Notes: generated from the letters alone by a model not told the origin. Shown: positions 1 through 8,135, counted from the stretch's first letter. The stretch: DNA of 19,654 nt from an uncultured Bacteroidaceae bacterium (GCA_904501945.1 CAJGCU010000039.1:1-19654); one strand, 5' to 3'. Numbers and translations: made by a program.

Positions 1-1
1 T

Positions 2-49
2 GAAGCAGACATAGAATCCACATATAACTTGAAAAACTGGGGATTGTAA
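2..49 (+). CDS. Possible C-terminal tail of a gene entering from the left edge
   Basis: One plus-strand frame is open from base 2 to a TAA at 47-49 and would encode about 15 residues ending in NLKNWGL. The stop lies just before the T-run that ends the minus-strand RNA gene, which would suit a convergent arrangement. Nothing else supports it: there is no recognisable motif, and 15 open codons can occur by chance. No function can be given. Confidence 0.2.
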   Translation, partial: EADIESTYNLKNWGL

Positions 50-70
50 TTTTACATTGAAACTCTGTAT

Positions 71-120
71 AAAAAAAACAACGGGAACTTTATGGTATCA
101 ATTCGCAGAGTTTTCGTTGT
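71..120 (-). terminator. Intrinsic terminator of the 6S-like RNA
   Basis: On the minus strand ACAACG (120-115) pairs with CGTTGT (83-78), with an inner AACT/AGTT pairing, and a run of T (78-71) follows directly. The loop is large. It lies about 25-75 bases beyond the end of the rod-shaped RNA core, so the primary transcript may be longer than the folded core and trimmed afterwards. Confidence 0.5.
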
Positions 121-146
121 TGTATTACTGATAATCAGCAAGATAC

Positions 147-410
147 AAATCACATTTTGGTTCAAGCGTGAGACCTGTCTTGCTCATCGAAAACCAGGCT
201 CTGGAAAAACCCTTAACAGAAATGAGCAGAGAAACAAATACCCCACGCTGTCGTATATACTTGACAGGGTACAGCATGGGCTATACACACAGTGATATAC
301 AAACAGAATGAGCGTCACATTGTCCTCATCCCTCTGTTATTGAAATTTTCCAGATTTCGGTTTATCAGGATAAAGCAAGAAACGCATTCTTGATCCATGG
401 ATTTCTCCCC
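147..410 (-). ncRNA. ssrS: 6S-like RNA (candidate ssrS, possibly the Bacteroidales-1 RNA family)
   Basis: No protein is convincing here, but the minus strand folds into one long irregular hairpin. Helices from outside in, as plus coordinates: 404-400 with 151-147; GGATCAAG 396-389 with 166-159; TCTTGCTT 380-373 with 185-178; 363-359 with 195-191; TCTGGAAAA 354-346 with 208-200; AACAGA 338-333 with 220-215; ATGAG 329-325 with 226-222. An open bubble follows, 9 bases (324-316) against 18 bases (244-227). The apical part has CTGT/ACAG, GTATAT/ATATAC and GTATAGC/GCTGTAC (286-280 with 275-269) around a four-base loop. A rod with a large central bubble is the architecture of 6S RNA, which mimics open promoter DNA and sequesters RNA polymerase. 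At about 265 bases it is longer than the E. coli RNA of about 185. Assignment rests on fold, promoter and terminator, not on a family search. Confidence 0.65.
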
Positions 411-420
411 ACGGATGTTG

Positions 421-449
421 CAAAGATACAAATTTTATTTTATTTGCAA
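421..449 (-). promoter_or_regulatory. Promoter of the 6S-like RNA
   Basis: The minus strand carries TATCTTTG (428-421), matching the Bacteroidota -7 consensus TAnnTTTG. A TTG (449-447) lies 18 bases upstream, near the usual -33 spacing. Initiation would fall around 415-410, just where the outermost helix of the RNA begins. Confidence 0.65.
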
Positions 450-739
450 TAGAATCGTCCTGCTTTTTTCTGCGCGGGGCAAGAAAAAACAATGTAAACG
501 CTCGAAAGAGTACTTGTCTCTCGTATGTATTGTAAATTTAACGTGAGTTCGATGAATTTCAAAGCAATGTAAACCGTGTATCTCATGTCCTTTGTACATT
601 GATGCACGGCTTTTTTGGGGAACATAAATACGCAGCAATCGCTTCCCGCATATTCGTTAAAGCATTGATATCTAGAGTGCTCCACCTGAGCAATATTCTA
701 TTAGTCAACACAAATGGGCTATGCCGAACAGGCGCTATG
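430..739. other. Gene-free stretch between the 6S-like promoter and menC
   Basis: About 310 AT-rich bases. Two short overlapping minus-strand open frames (435-638 and 440-685) have no recognisable motif, signal peptide or start context. A 10-base direct repeat, CAATGTAAAC, occurs at 490-499 and 565-574. No clear intrinsic terminator for the menC operon was found; the minus-strand T-run near 489-484 has only a weak imperfect stem before it. Confidence 0.4.
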
Positions 740-1690
740 TCAACGGCACCACATTTCGTCGCCTCGCAGTTCGAGCGGGTAGCCTTCGATGTTGTTTTTG
801 TAGATTTGTCCAGTGCCGAGTCCTTGCGGCATGGAAGGATTGTATTGTGCCACCCAGTGGGCAATGGCATTGAGCCCGACATTGCTTTCGAGGGCTGAAG
901 TGGCCCACCATTGCGTATGGCGTTCGGTGGCAAGGCGTATCCACTCGTCGCAGCCAGACAGCGCACCATGAAGCGAGGGCTTGAGGACGATGTATTGGGG
1001 GCGGATGGTGTCGAGCAGCTGGGCTTTGTAATCTGTGGTGTAGGATTCGAACGATGTGGGAATGAGTTCTTCGTCGAGCGCAATGGGTAGCGGAGTGTTG
1101 CGGCAGAGGTTTGCCATGGCTTCCCATTGCCCTGCACGGATGGGCTGTTCGATAGAGTGGAGGTTGAGTTTTGCCAGTGCATCGAGCTTGTGCATGGCGT
1201 CGCTGGGTGTAAATGCTCCGTTGGCATCGACGCGCAGTTCGATGACTTCGCGAGGATAACGGTTTCGTATCTGCTTGAGGAGCGCTATTTCATCATCGAA
1301 ATGGATGGCTCCGATTTTCAGTTTGAGGCATCGGAAACCCGCCGCGATTTTCTCTTCGATGCGTTTCTGCATGGTGGCATAGTCGCCCATCCAGATGAGC
1401 CCATTGATGGGGATGCCTGTTTCGCCACGAGCGAAGGGGGTATCGCTGAGTTTCAGTGTCTGCCGGTCATAGTGCCATAGTGCCGTTTCGTGGGCAAAGA
1501 GCATGGCCGATGCGGTGTCGGGGCTTAGGTCGGGCAGGGGAGCATATTCGCCTATGCCGATGTGGGCAGGGTTGTTCTCGTCGGAGATTTCTATGTATTT
1601 GACCAAATGTTCGGTGTAGATGCCTCTACTTGTGCCTGCCTGAAACTTGAATTTCAGCGTGTAAGGTGTTATCTTGCTAATTCTTGGCAT
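740..1690 (-). CDS. menC: o-Succinylbenzoate synthase MenC
   Basis: Enolase-superfamily enzyme that dehydrates SHCHC to o-succinylbenzoate, the aromatising step of menaquinone synthesis, in the cytoplasm. The 316-residue product shows the barrel signature in order: KLK (K123 and K125, the acid/base pair), DAN (D155, metal ligand), IEQP (E181, metal ligand), ALDE (D206, metal ligand) and VLKP (K237, opposite catalytic lysine). SALESNVGL at 265-273 fits the substrate-binding end. The open frame extends 34 codons further upstream, but that stretch lies inside dacB and looks unlike protein. The ATG at 1690 begins the beta-strand-like ITPYTLKFKF of the family N-terminus. The gene overlaps the dacB stop by 22 bases, suggesting coupled translation, and it is the last gene of the minus-strand block. 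No menE follows it. Confidence 0.9.
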   Translation of the reverse strand: MPRISKITPYTLKFKFQAGTSRGIYTEHLVKYIEISDENNPAHIGIGEYAPLPDLSPDTASAMLFAHETALWHYDRQTLKLSDTPFARGETGIPINGLIWMGDYATMQKRIEEKIAAGFRCLKLKIGAIHFDDEIALLKQIRNRYPREVIELRVDANGAFTPSDAMHKLDALAKLNLHSIEQPIRAGQWEAMANLCRNTPLPIALDEELIPTSFESYTTDYKAQLLDTIRPQYIVLKPSLHGALSGCDEWIRLATERHTQWWATSALESNVGLNAIAHWVAQYNPSMPQGLGTGQIYKNNIEGYPLELRGDEMWCR

Positions 1691-3036
1691 ATTCTGTCTT
1701 GAAGGTCGCGTGCTATTTTTGAACTGAGTACCCCGTTGATGAAGATGGAGAATGCGAGCTGATGTCCATTGGAGGCTTTGACATAGCCGCACAGGGTGAT
1801 GACGCCTTTGAGTGTGCCTGTCTTTGCCCTTACATTGAAGTGGGCATTTCCTGTCTTCATGCGTTCGCTGAGTGTTCCGTCGGCTCCTGCTATGGGCAGG
1901 GCTGGGTAGAGGTGCTGGTAGATGTCTTCGTTTTGGTAGGCATAGCGCAGCATGGCTGTCATGGCATTGGGGCTGATGTAGTTATAGAGAGAAACACCGC
2001 TTCCGTCGGCCACGTTCAGATAGGTGGTGGCAGCTCCTGCTTCCCGCAGCACGTTCTCGGCCTGTCTTGCTCCGTCTTTCCATGTGCAGTAGCGACCGCT
2101 GTTCAAGTTGGCGAGTTGGAAGAAGAGGGCTTCGGCATGGAGGTTGTCGGAGTCTTTCAGCATCTGCTGCATCACTTGTTCGATGGTGCGAGTCTTGGTA
2201 TAGAAGTTTTCGCCGTCGTGGCTGTATTCCTTCATGGCATAACTGACTGGTGCAACGCTGTCTGCTGCCGTGACATTTAGTTTGTGCAGTTCTTGGCTGA
2301 GCGCATACATGAAATGTTCTGCGGGGTGGAAAGATGCCTCTTCCGAATACTTCTTGAAGTCGGGATAGGTGGTGCCTCGCTCAAGCATGAGTGCACAGAG
2401 ATAAGGCTCATTCTTGCTTGGCACATCGTCCCAGCACCAGCCATTGCCGTAGAGGTCGGGGCTTTTCATGCTGGCATCGGCATAGAGGGTTCCGTCAATG
2501 CGCTCTATGCCCATGTCGCGAATGCTGCGTGCCAATTCGCACAGGTCGGCGTATGAGAACATGGGGTCGAAGTCGCCTACAATGTAGATATCTCCTTTTA
2601 GCGTGCTGTCTGCTGTGAGTTCGCCAGTGTAGAATCCGCGTGTTCTGAATTCGTGTTGTGCTCCCAGTATGCTGAGGGCAGATATGGCTGTGACGACTTT
2701 CTGCGTGGATGCAGGACGCATGACTTTCTGTCCGTTGTAAGACCACAGCAGGGAGTCGCTGGTCAAATCCCACACACAGATGCCTGTGTTGAAGTAGGTG
2801 TTTTCAGCCTCTGCGGCAAACTTGTCGAGTTCGTTCTTTGTCCGTTCTTCCCATGTGGGCAGAATCTGTTCTTTGGGGAGTGAGTCATGAAGAACAGAAT
2901 CGTTCAGGAAGGTGTTGTCGGCTGGCTCTTGTGCATGGAGCGGAAACAGCAGAACAAGCAGCATGGCAAGGAGCCACATTCGTTTGTTCGCAGCTATTCT
3001 TCTGTTTCTTTTTTCTTCTTTTTCTGAATGATACAT
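1669..3036 (-). CDS. dacB: D-alanyl-D-alanine carboxypeptidase/endopeptidase, PBP4 type (S13)
   Basis: Periplasmic serine peptidase that trims or opens peptidoglycan cross-links. All three penicillin-binding motifs are present in the 455-residue product: STQK at 110-113 (nucleophile S110, general base K113), SDN at 296-298 and KTG at 405-407. The long insert between the first and second motifs is typical of the S13/PBP4 class. DGSG at 344-347 is a common PBP4 landmark. A hydrophobic segment, roughly residues 20-36 and ending HAQ, is a signal peptide. Starting at residue 1 (3036) gives a K/R-rich n-region but overlaps the upstream PH-domain gene by 43 bases. The alternative ATG at 2979 avoids overlap but leaves the signal peptide without positive charge, so the long form is preferred. 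It follows the M16 and PH-domain genes and overlaps menC, consistent with one operon. Confidence 0.9.
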   Translation of the reverse strand: MYHSEKEEKRNRRIAANKRMWLLAMLLVLLFPLHAQEPADNTFLNDSVLHDSLPKEQILPTWEERTKNELDKFAAEAENTYFNTGICVWDLTSDSLLWSYNGQKVMRPASTQKVVTAISALSILGAQHEFRTRGFYTGELTADSTLKGDIYIVGDFDPMFSYADLCELARSIRDMGIERIDGTLYADASMKSPDLYGNGWCWDDVPSKNEPYLCALMLERGTTYPDFKKYSEEASFHPAEHFMYALSQELHKLNVTAADSVAPVSYAMKEYSHDGENFYTKTRTIEQVMQQMLKDSDNLHAEALFFQLANLNSGRYCTWKDGARQAENVLREAGAATTYLNVADGSGVSLYNYISPNAMTAMLRYAYQNEDIYQHLYPALPIAGADGTLSERMKTGNAHFNVRAKTGTLKGVITLCGYVKASNGHQLAFSIFINGVLSSKIARDLQDRICQELAR

Positions 3037-3425
3037 TTGATGAAATCTTCTTCGTTTCTGGGAGTGATGTAATATTCTGTGTTGTCTTTTAATACGATGG
3101 CAAGATAAGTTTGCAGGGGCTTGTTGCCTATTCTGTACCGCTTGATTCGGTCTATCCGGTCGATGTTGTCCAGATGGATAGTTTTTTCCTTGGCGAATCG
3201 TCCTTGTCGGATAATCAGCGTGTTGCTGGATGTGATGGTGTAGGTGGTGTGAATCATTCTTTCAATCACAATGACCATCAGCAGCAAAACGGCTGCTATA
3301 AGGATGCCGCATCCTTGATAGGAAAGCATCTCGGTATGCCATACGAAATAAATGGCTACTGACAGCAGAACTGCCAGTAGCGCATAGTGTTTGATGGAGA
3401 TTTTTGCTTGAAATTGTCTGTTCAT
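2994..3425 (-). CDS. Small membrane protein with bacterial PH-like domain
   Basis: The 143-residue protein starts with a short basic N-terminus. Two hydrophobic segments follow at about residues 13-29 and 38-54, forming a hairpin in the inner membrane. A soluble part then begins near YTITSSNTLIIRQG and continues through the KTIHLDNIDRI-type stretch. Two membrane helices followed by a beta-rich unit with an IxLxxIxxI pattern match the bacterial PH/DUF304 (YdbS/YdbT-like) group of unknown role. The C-terminus is a lysine run and acidic tail, encoded by A-rich DNA that overlaps the longer dacB start. It sits 4 bases after the M16 peptidase gene, so co-expression with envelope functions is likely. 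No substrate or partner can be named. Confidence 0.7.
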   Translation of the reverse strand: MNRQFQAKISIKHYALLAVLLSVAIYFVWHTEMLSYQGCGILIAAVLLLMVIVIERMIHTTYTITSSNTLIIRQGRFAKEKTIHLDNIDRIDRIKRYRIGNKPLQTYLAIVLKDNTEYYITPRNEEDFIKCIIQKKKKKETEE

Positions 3426-3429
3426 AGGG

Positions 3430-6237
3430 TTATTCGTCCGTTGGACTTGTCATGCCCACTTCGATGCAGTTGCCGCTGTTGAAGACATGCTGTGCCAGTT
3501 TCTGTATGTCGTCAACAGTGATGCTGTTGACGGTCTCTGTGTAGATGCTGACCTGATCTTCTCCATAGAGGGCGTAATTTACCATTTGGTTCATCCAGAA
3601 GCTGTTCTGCTTCAGGTTTTCCTCATGGCTGCGCAACATGTATTCTTTCACTTTTTTCAGGTCTTCTTCGAGAGGTCCATTGCTGGCCATGTCTTTTACG
3701 CCCTGGTAAACGATGTCGGTCATGCGTTCACGCTTGTCGGGTGCTGTAGGCAGCTGAATTTGGATGGTTATCATCTCCTCTGGGTAGCGGCTGAGGCTGA
3801 TGCCAACAGGCACTCCGTAGGCTCCGCCCTCGTCTTCTCGCACGCTTTCGGTATAGGCCATGTCCATGAGCTGTTCGAGCATGGAGGCTAGTACCTCGTT
3901 CTTGAGATTTACCTTGATTGGGGCATGATAGACGAACATGACGGTTGCACTTGGAGTTTGCTGCTCTTTCTCGAAAATGTTTTTGTGCTGACCTTTGGCT
4001 ACTTTGAGGTTGATTTTCTTGTATTTCTCTGAACCTTTGAGCGTTGGAAGTGCACCTAAGTATTGTTCGAGGAGAGGCGCGATGCTGTCGGCATTGCAAT
4101 CGCCGACGATGAAGAACTCGAAATCGTTGGCATCGGCATAGCGCTCCTTGTACAGCTGAAGAATGCGGTCGTAGTCGATTTGGTCGAGTTCTTCAGCCTT
4201 GGTGCGTAGAGAGTATATGCTGTTGTTGTACACCACTTTGCTGATGGTGTCTCTAAGGGCAGTGGTGGGCTGAAGCTCCATATTCTTCATGTTGGCTTTG
4301 TTGCGCTTGATGGATGCAGCAAAGGCCTCCTGATCTTTGCGAGGTGCAGTGAAACGGAGGTAAGTGAGCTGGAGCATGGTTTCAAGGTCTTTCTTGACAC
4401 ATGAGCCAGAAAGGGTTTCGGAATTAGCTCCAACTCCAGTCTTAACAACAGCCTGGATGCCAGCTAATTTCTTGTTGAGGGCTGTCACGCTGAAATTGCC
4501 CCATCCGCCAACATCGGACCAGTCGATGAATTTTGTTTGGCTGTATTCGTCTGGGCTGTAAAGAGAGTATCCGCCCCAGCTGTGTGCATACATGCTGATC
4601 TGGTTGGGCGAGAAGTCGGTCTGCTTTACGTGAACTTTGATGCCATTGCTCAAGGTGATGAGCTTAGCGCCATATTTGTCATCCTTTATCTTCTTGATTT
4701 GTCCCGGCTTTGGCATTTCCCCAATGAGTGGCTCGTTGCTCACCTCGTCTTTCAACGGCTCGATATTTTCTTTCTCTACCTCTGCCATCCACTTGAAAAT
4801 GTCTTCTTTCGCAGGCAGAATGTTGTCTTCTTTGTCGGCAGCAAACATGGCAACGACAAAGTTGGAATCGGGCATCATCTTCACCATTTGGTTGACCAGT
4901 TCCACTGAGGTGTTGGGCACGAGCTTGTTCATGGTCTCGTAATCCCATTCCACGCTGGTTAGCGGCTCGTTGTCGAGGAAGTTGCGTACACAGGCTTCAA
5001 CAAAGCTGCTGCTGTGAATCTTGTCGCGGTGGAGATAGGAATTTTCGATTTGAGACAGGTATGCTGATTTGAAACGTTCAAATTCGCCTATAGTATAGCC
5101 ATGTTTTTTTACACGCAGGATTTCACGATAGATGGCTTTGACTCCTTGTTCGTATTTGTTGTCTTCGCACACCACTGTGGCATTGAAAGCTCCTCTGGTT
5201 TTTGATACAAAGAAGTCACCATAGCTGAAGCTTGCGCTGATGAAGGGCACGTCTTCCTTTTGCAGAATGTCTCGAATACGTTCTCTGAACATGTTTCCCA
5301 TAGCGCTGGTGTAGAAGATGTGGTAGAGATAGACGGGATTGTTCTTCATCTCGCGTGGAAAGGCTTCCCCTTCCGTTTTCCACATGAGGTAGATGTTGTT
5401 GTTGCGCTGTTCTTTGTCCTTGTTGATGGAAACAATGGGTTCTGCATTGTCAAACACGGGGTAGTACTCGAATTTGGCTGCATCAGGAGAGGCTGGCTGG
5501 ATGTCGACAAACACTCTTCTGATTTTCTGTTCCATTTCGTCTACATCAATATCGCCCACGATGACAATGGATTGAAGGTCTGGACGATACCAGCGGTTGT
5601 AGTAGTTGCGAAGAGCGTCATAGGGGAAGTTCATCACAACATCCATCGTGCCGATGGGGAGGCGATGGCCGTATCTGCTGTTGCCATAGATTTCGGGCAG
5701 TGCTTTTTCATACATGCGCATCATGGCAGAGTTTCTCATGCGCCACTCTTCGTTGATGACGCCACGCTCCTTGTCTATTTCCTTGTCTTCGAGCAGAAGG
5801 TCGTGGCTCCAGTCGCGCAGAATGAGCAAACAGGAGTCTAATGCACCTGGAGTCTCAACATTTACATTGTCAATGTTATAGACCGTTTCGTCGAAAGAGG
5901 TGTATGCGTTCAGGTTCTCGCCAAATCTTACACCAATCGTTTCAAGGTATGTCTTGAGCTGGTCGCCTGGAAAGTTTTTTGTGCCATTGAAACACATGTG
6001 CTCCAGGAAGTGAGCAAGTCCGCGCTGGTTGTCTTCCTCCTGAATGGAACCTACCTTCTGGGCAATGTAGAAGAATGCCCGCTTCTCAGGCCACTCATTG
6101 TGGCGAAGATAGTAAGTGAGCCCGTTGGGCAGCACTCCCTTGCGCACCGTTTCATCCATAGGGATAGTTGCGTCTTGCGCTAGAGCGGAGATGAACAGCG
6201 AAAAACTAAAAATTAAAAATGATAGTATCTTTTTCAT
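3430..6237 (-). CDS. M16-family zinc metallopeptidase (pitrilysin-like), secreted
   Basis: A 935-residue two-half inverzincin. The N-terminal half carries the inverted zinc motif HFLEH (H76, E79 catalytic, H80). A downstream ERGVINEE supplies E164 as the likely third ligand, with E157 as the conserved accessory glutamate. The C-terminal half keeps the R/Y pair (R800, Y807, within VREDEGGAYG) that binds substrate in this family. Residues 1-21 form a signal peptide with an A-Q cleavage region, so it works in the periplasm or outer envelope, probably on small peptides or unfolded segments. Full length and both halves are present, so it is not a subunit of a split M16 pair. The gene follows nadB by 22 bases and precedes the PH-domain gene by 4. 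The first 41 bases resemble those of the beta-barrel gene at 13209. Confidence 0.9.
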   Translation of the reverse strand: MKKILSFLIFSFSLFISALAQDATIPMDETVRKGVLPNGLTYYLRHNEWPEKRAFFYIAQKVGSIQEEDNQRGLAHFLEHMCFNGTKNFPGDQLKTYLETIGVRFGENLNAYTSFDETVYNIDNVNVETPGALDSCLLILRDWSHDLLLEDKEIDKERGVINEEWRMRNSAMMRMYEKALPEIYGNSRYGHRLPIGTMDVVMNFPYDALRNYYNRWYRPDLQSIVIVGDIDVDEMEQKIRRVFVDIQPASPDAAKFEYYPVFDNAEPIVSINKDKEQRNNNIYLMWKTEGEAFPREMKNNPVYLYHIFYTSAMGNMFRERIRDILQKEDVPFISASFSYGDFFVSKTRGAFNATVVCEDNKYEQGVKAIYREILRVKKHGYTIGEFERFKSAYLSQIENSYLHRDKIHSSSFVEACVRNFLDNEPLTSVEWDYETMNKLVPNTSVELVNQMVKMMPDSNFVVAMFAADKEDNILPAKEDIFKWMAEVEKENIEPLKDEVSNEPLIGEMPKPGQIKKIKDDKYGAKLITLSNGIKVHVKQTDFSPNQISMYAHSWGGYSLYSPDEYSQTKFIDWSDVGGWGNFSVTALNKKLAGIQAVVKTGVGANSETLSGSCVKKDLETMLQLTYLRFTAPRKDQEAFAASIKRNKANMKNMELQPTTALRDTISKVVYNNSIYSLRTKAEELDQIDYDRILQLYKERYADANDFEFFIVGDCNADSIAPLLEQYLGALPTLKGSEKYKKINLKVAKGQHKNIFEKEQQTPSATVMFVYHAPIKVNLKNEVLASMLEQLMDMAYTESVREDEGGAYGVPVGISLSRYPEEMITIQIQLPTAPDKRERMTDIVYQGVKDMASNGPLEEDLKKVKEYMLRSHEENLKQNSFWMNQMVNYALYGEDQVSIYTETVNSITVDDIQKLAQHVFNSGNCIEVGMTSPTDE

Positions 6238-6259
6238 AAGAGTGGTTCAGATTTTGATG

Positions 6260-7852
6260 TCATTTTTTCTCATCCAATGCGTGTTTTGCGTAGTCTACCG
6301 TGTAATGAAGTCCGCGGCTTTCCTTGCGTTCGAGAGCTTGGCGTGTGATGAGATAGCCCACATTAATCATATTGCGTAGCTCGCAGATGTCGCGAGTGGG
6401 CTTTACGCGTTTGAAGAGATGCTCGGTCTCTTCATAAAGCAGGTCGAGGCGCTCCCAGGCACGATGCAGACGGATGTCGCTGCGCACAATGCCGACATAG
6501 GTAGACATGATTTGTCCAACCTCCTTCACGTCTTGTGCAATCAGCACCTTCTCTTCATTCGTCATCGTCCCCTCGTCGTTCCATTCTGGTACCTTGTCGT
6601 TGAAATCATATTGGTCAATCACTTCCAAAGAATGCTTTGCTGCTGCATCAGCATAAACAACCGCTTCTGTCAATGAGTTTGAAGCAAGTCGGTTTCCTCC
6701 ATGCAGACCTGTGCATGAGCATTCGCCAACGGCATAAAGTCTTCTGATGCTTGACTGTCCGTCGAGGTCAACCTTGATGCCGCCACACATGTAGTGAGCT
6801 GATGGTGCCACAGGAATGTAGTCTTTCGTGATGTCAAGACCTATGGAAAGACATTTGGCGTAGATGTTTGGGAAGTGGTGTTTCGTCTCTTCCGGATCTT
6901 TGTGCGTAACATCTAGACACACATGGTCGAGGGCATGAATCTTCATCTCGTTGTCGATGGCGCGAGCCACAATGTCTCGTGGAGCTAGCGACAGTCGCTC
7001 GTCATACTTCTGCATGAACTCTTTGCCATTGGGCAGACGCAGAATGCCGCCATATCCACGCATCGCCTCTGTGATGAGGTAGGCAGGGTGTGTCTCGGAG
7101 GGGTTGTAGAGTACCGTTGGGTGGAACTGCACAAATTCCATGTCCTTCACTTTGCCTTTAGCGCGATACACCATGGCGATACCATCGCCCGTTGCAATAT
7201 TAGGGTTTGAAGTGGTTGCATAAATGGCTCCTGTTCCGCCTGTTGCCATCAGGGTAACTTTCGACAAGAACGTGTCCACCTTACCCGTCTTTGGATTCAG
7301 CACGTATGCGCCGTAGCACACAATGTCGGGAGTTCGACGGGTTACACGGATGCCCAGATGGTGCTGAGTGATGATTTCTACAGCAAAGTAGTGCTCAAAC
7401 ACGTCAATGTTGGGGTGATTACGTACCGCCTCCATCAGTCCGCGCTGAATCTCTGCTCCCGTATCGTCAGCATGGTGCAGAATGCGAAATTCAGAGTGTC
7501 CGCCTTCGCGATGCAAATCGAATGCTCCGTTTTCTCCCTTGTCGAAGTTCACTCCCCATTTCACCAAATCCCTGATACTGTCAGGACCGCCTGTCACCAC
7601 TTGCCTCACTGCCTCTGGGTCGTTAATCCAGTCACCGGCAATCATGGTGTCCTCAATGTGCTTTTCAAAATTATCTACAATCAAGTTTGTCACGGCGGCA
7701 ATGCCTCCTTGCGCCTTTGTCGTGTTAGCCTCCTCCAACGTGGTCTTGCAGATGATAGCAATCCTGCCCTTGTTGGCCTCGGCCACCTTCAGCGCATAAC
7801 TCATACCGGCTACACCCGAGCCGATAACGAGAAAATCATATTTGTGAGTCAT
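6260..7852 (-). CDS. nadB: L-aspartate oxidase NadB
   Basis: Flavoprotein that oxidises L-aspartate to iminoaspartate, the first step of de novo NAD synthesis. Cytoplasmic, 530 residues. The N-terminus has the FAD dinucleotide motif GSGVAG (11-16), followed by TTKAQGGIAA, the flavin-contact HREGGHS, FVQFHPT and APRDIVARA. The C-terminal part of the FAD domain shows PSAHYMCGGI and GLHGGNRLASNS. The terminal helical domain ends with a K-E-S-RGLHY stretch, as in NadB. These features separate it from succinate dehydrogenase or fumarate reductase, although the fold is shared; in an anaerobe, fumarate would be the likely electron acceptor. The frame extends 28 codons further upstream through the promoter, so MTHKYDF at 7852 is the chosen start. 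No nadA or nadC is nearby; nadB is the first gene of a five-gene block. Confidence 0.93.
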   Translation of the reverse strand: MTHKYDFLVIGSGVAGMSYALKVAEANKGRIAIICKTTLEEANTTKAQGGIAAVTNLIVDNFEKHIEDTMIAGDWINDPEAVRQVVTGGPDSIRDLVKWGVNFDKGENGAFDLHREGGHSEFRILHHADDTGAEIQRGLMEAVRNHPNIDVFEHYFAVEIITQHHLGIRVTRRTPDIVCYGAYVLNPKTGKVDTFLSKVTLMATGGTGAIYATTSNPNIATGDGIAMVYRAKGKVKDMEFVQFHPTVLYNPSETHPAYLITEAMRGYGGILRLPNGKEFMQKYDERLSLAPRDIVARAIDNEMKIHALDHVCLDVTHKDPEETKHHFPNIYAKCLSIGLDITKDYIPVAPSAHYMCGGIKVDLDGQSSIRRLYAVGECSCTGLHGGNRLASNSLTEAVVYADAAAKHSLEVIDQYDFNDKVPEWNDEGTMTNEEKVLIAQDVKEVGQIMSTYVGIVRSDIRLHRAWERLDLLYEETEHLFKRVKPTRDICELRNMINVGYLITRQALERKESRGLHYTVDYAKHALDEKK

Positions 7853-7872
7853 TTTTCTAAGTATTTGACATG

Positions 7873-7906
7873 CAAAGATAAGGTAAATATTCCGTTCAAC
7901 GAACAA
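7873..7906 (-). promoter_or_regulatory. Promoter of the nadB block
   Basis: TATCTTTG (7880-7873, minus strand) matches the Bacteroidota -7 element. TTG triplets occur at 16-base (7899-7897) and 23-base (7906-7904) spacings, neither ideal, so the -33 box is uncertain. Initiation would be about 7866, leaving a very short leader before the nadB ATG at 7852. Its position also argues against the longer nadB start. Confidence 0.55.
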
Positions 7907-7949
7907 AAAGAAAACCTTATTCTTTATGAAAAACACTTTTTTGTACTTG

Positions 7950-7984
7950 AAGTGAAAGAATCTTGTAGAAATGTTGTACCTTTG
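7950..7984 (+). promoter_or_regulatory. Promoter of the SusD-like lipoprotein gene
   Basis: TACCTTTG (7977-7984) matches TAnnTTTG. Possible -33 elements are TTTG at 7950-7953 (23-base gap) and TTG at 7957-7959 (17-base gap). Transcription would begin near 7991, giving a leader of about 145 bases. The leader contains a 7-base inverted repeat, ATACTTA (8068-8074) with TAAGTAT (8099-8105). The site diverges from the nadB promoter about 100 bases away. Confidence 0.5.
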
Positions 7985-8135
7985 CGATGTTCTTGACGAT
8001 GAGGATACATTCCCCTTGTTGATGAGGGATTGTAATTATATTAACTTGCAGAATAGCGTTTCTGTTCATACTTATGTACATTTAGATTGGATTTCTGGTA
8101 AGTATAGAACGATTCCCCTTTTATTCATAAAAAAT

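Noticed and set aside
92..295. 67-codon plus-strand open frame
   Set aside because: It runs antisense through the 6S-like RNA, whose paired helices explain the sequence better. It has no recognisable domain, and its start lies in the terminator region.
490..574. Direct repeat CAATGTAAAC (490-499 and 565-574)
   Set aside because: Two copies of a 10-base AT-rich word, 75 bases apart, are plausible by chance. There is no third copy, so it is not a CRISPR or other ordered array.
435..685. Two overlapping minus-strand open frames of 67 and 81 codons
   Set aside because: They use different frames of the same DNA, show no domain, signal or ribosome-binding context, and extend into the 6S-like promoter.
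583..1259. Long open frames overlapping menC on both strands (214, 130 and 67 codons)
   Set aside because: They are alternative-frame shadows of menC, which has all its catalytic residues in its own frame.
1691..1792. Upstream extension of menC by 34 codons
   Set aside because: It lies wholly inside dacB and is unlike MenC N-termini; the ATG at 1690 fits the family start.
7853..7936. Upstream extension of nadB by 28 codons
   Set aside because: It crosses the predicted promoter and start site, and the FAD-binding N-terminus begins directly at the ATG at 7852.
7971..8135. Upstream extension of the lipoprotein gene by 55 codons
   Set aside because: It overlaps the promoter TACCTTTG and would bury the lipoprotein signal peptide more than 50 residues inside the protein.
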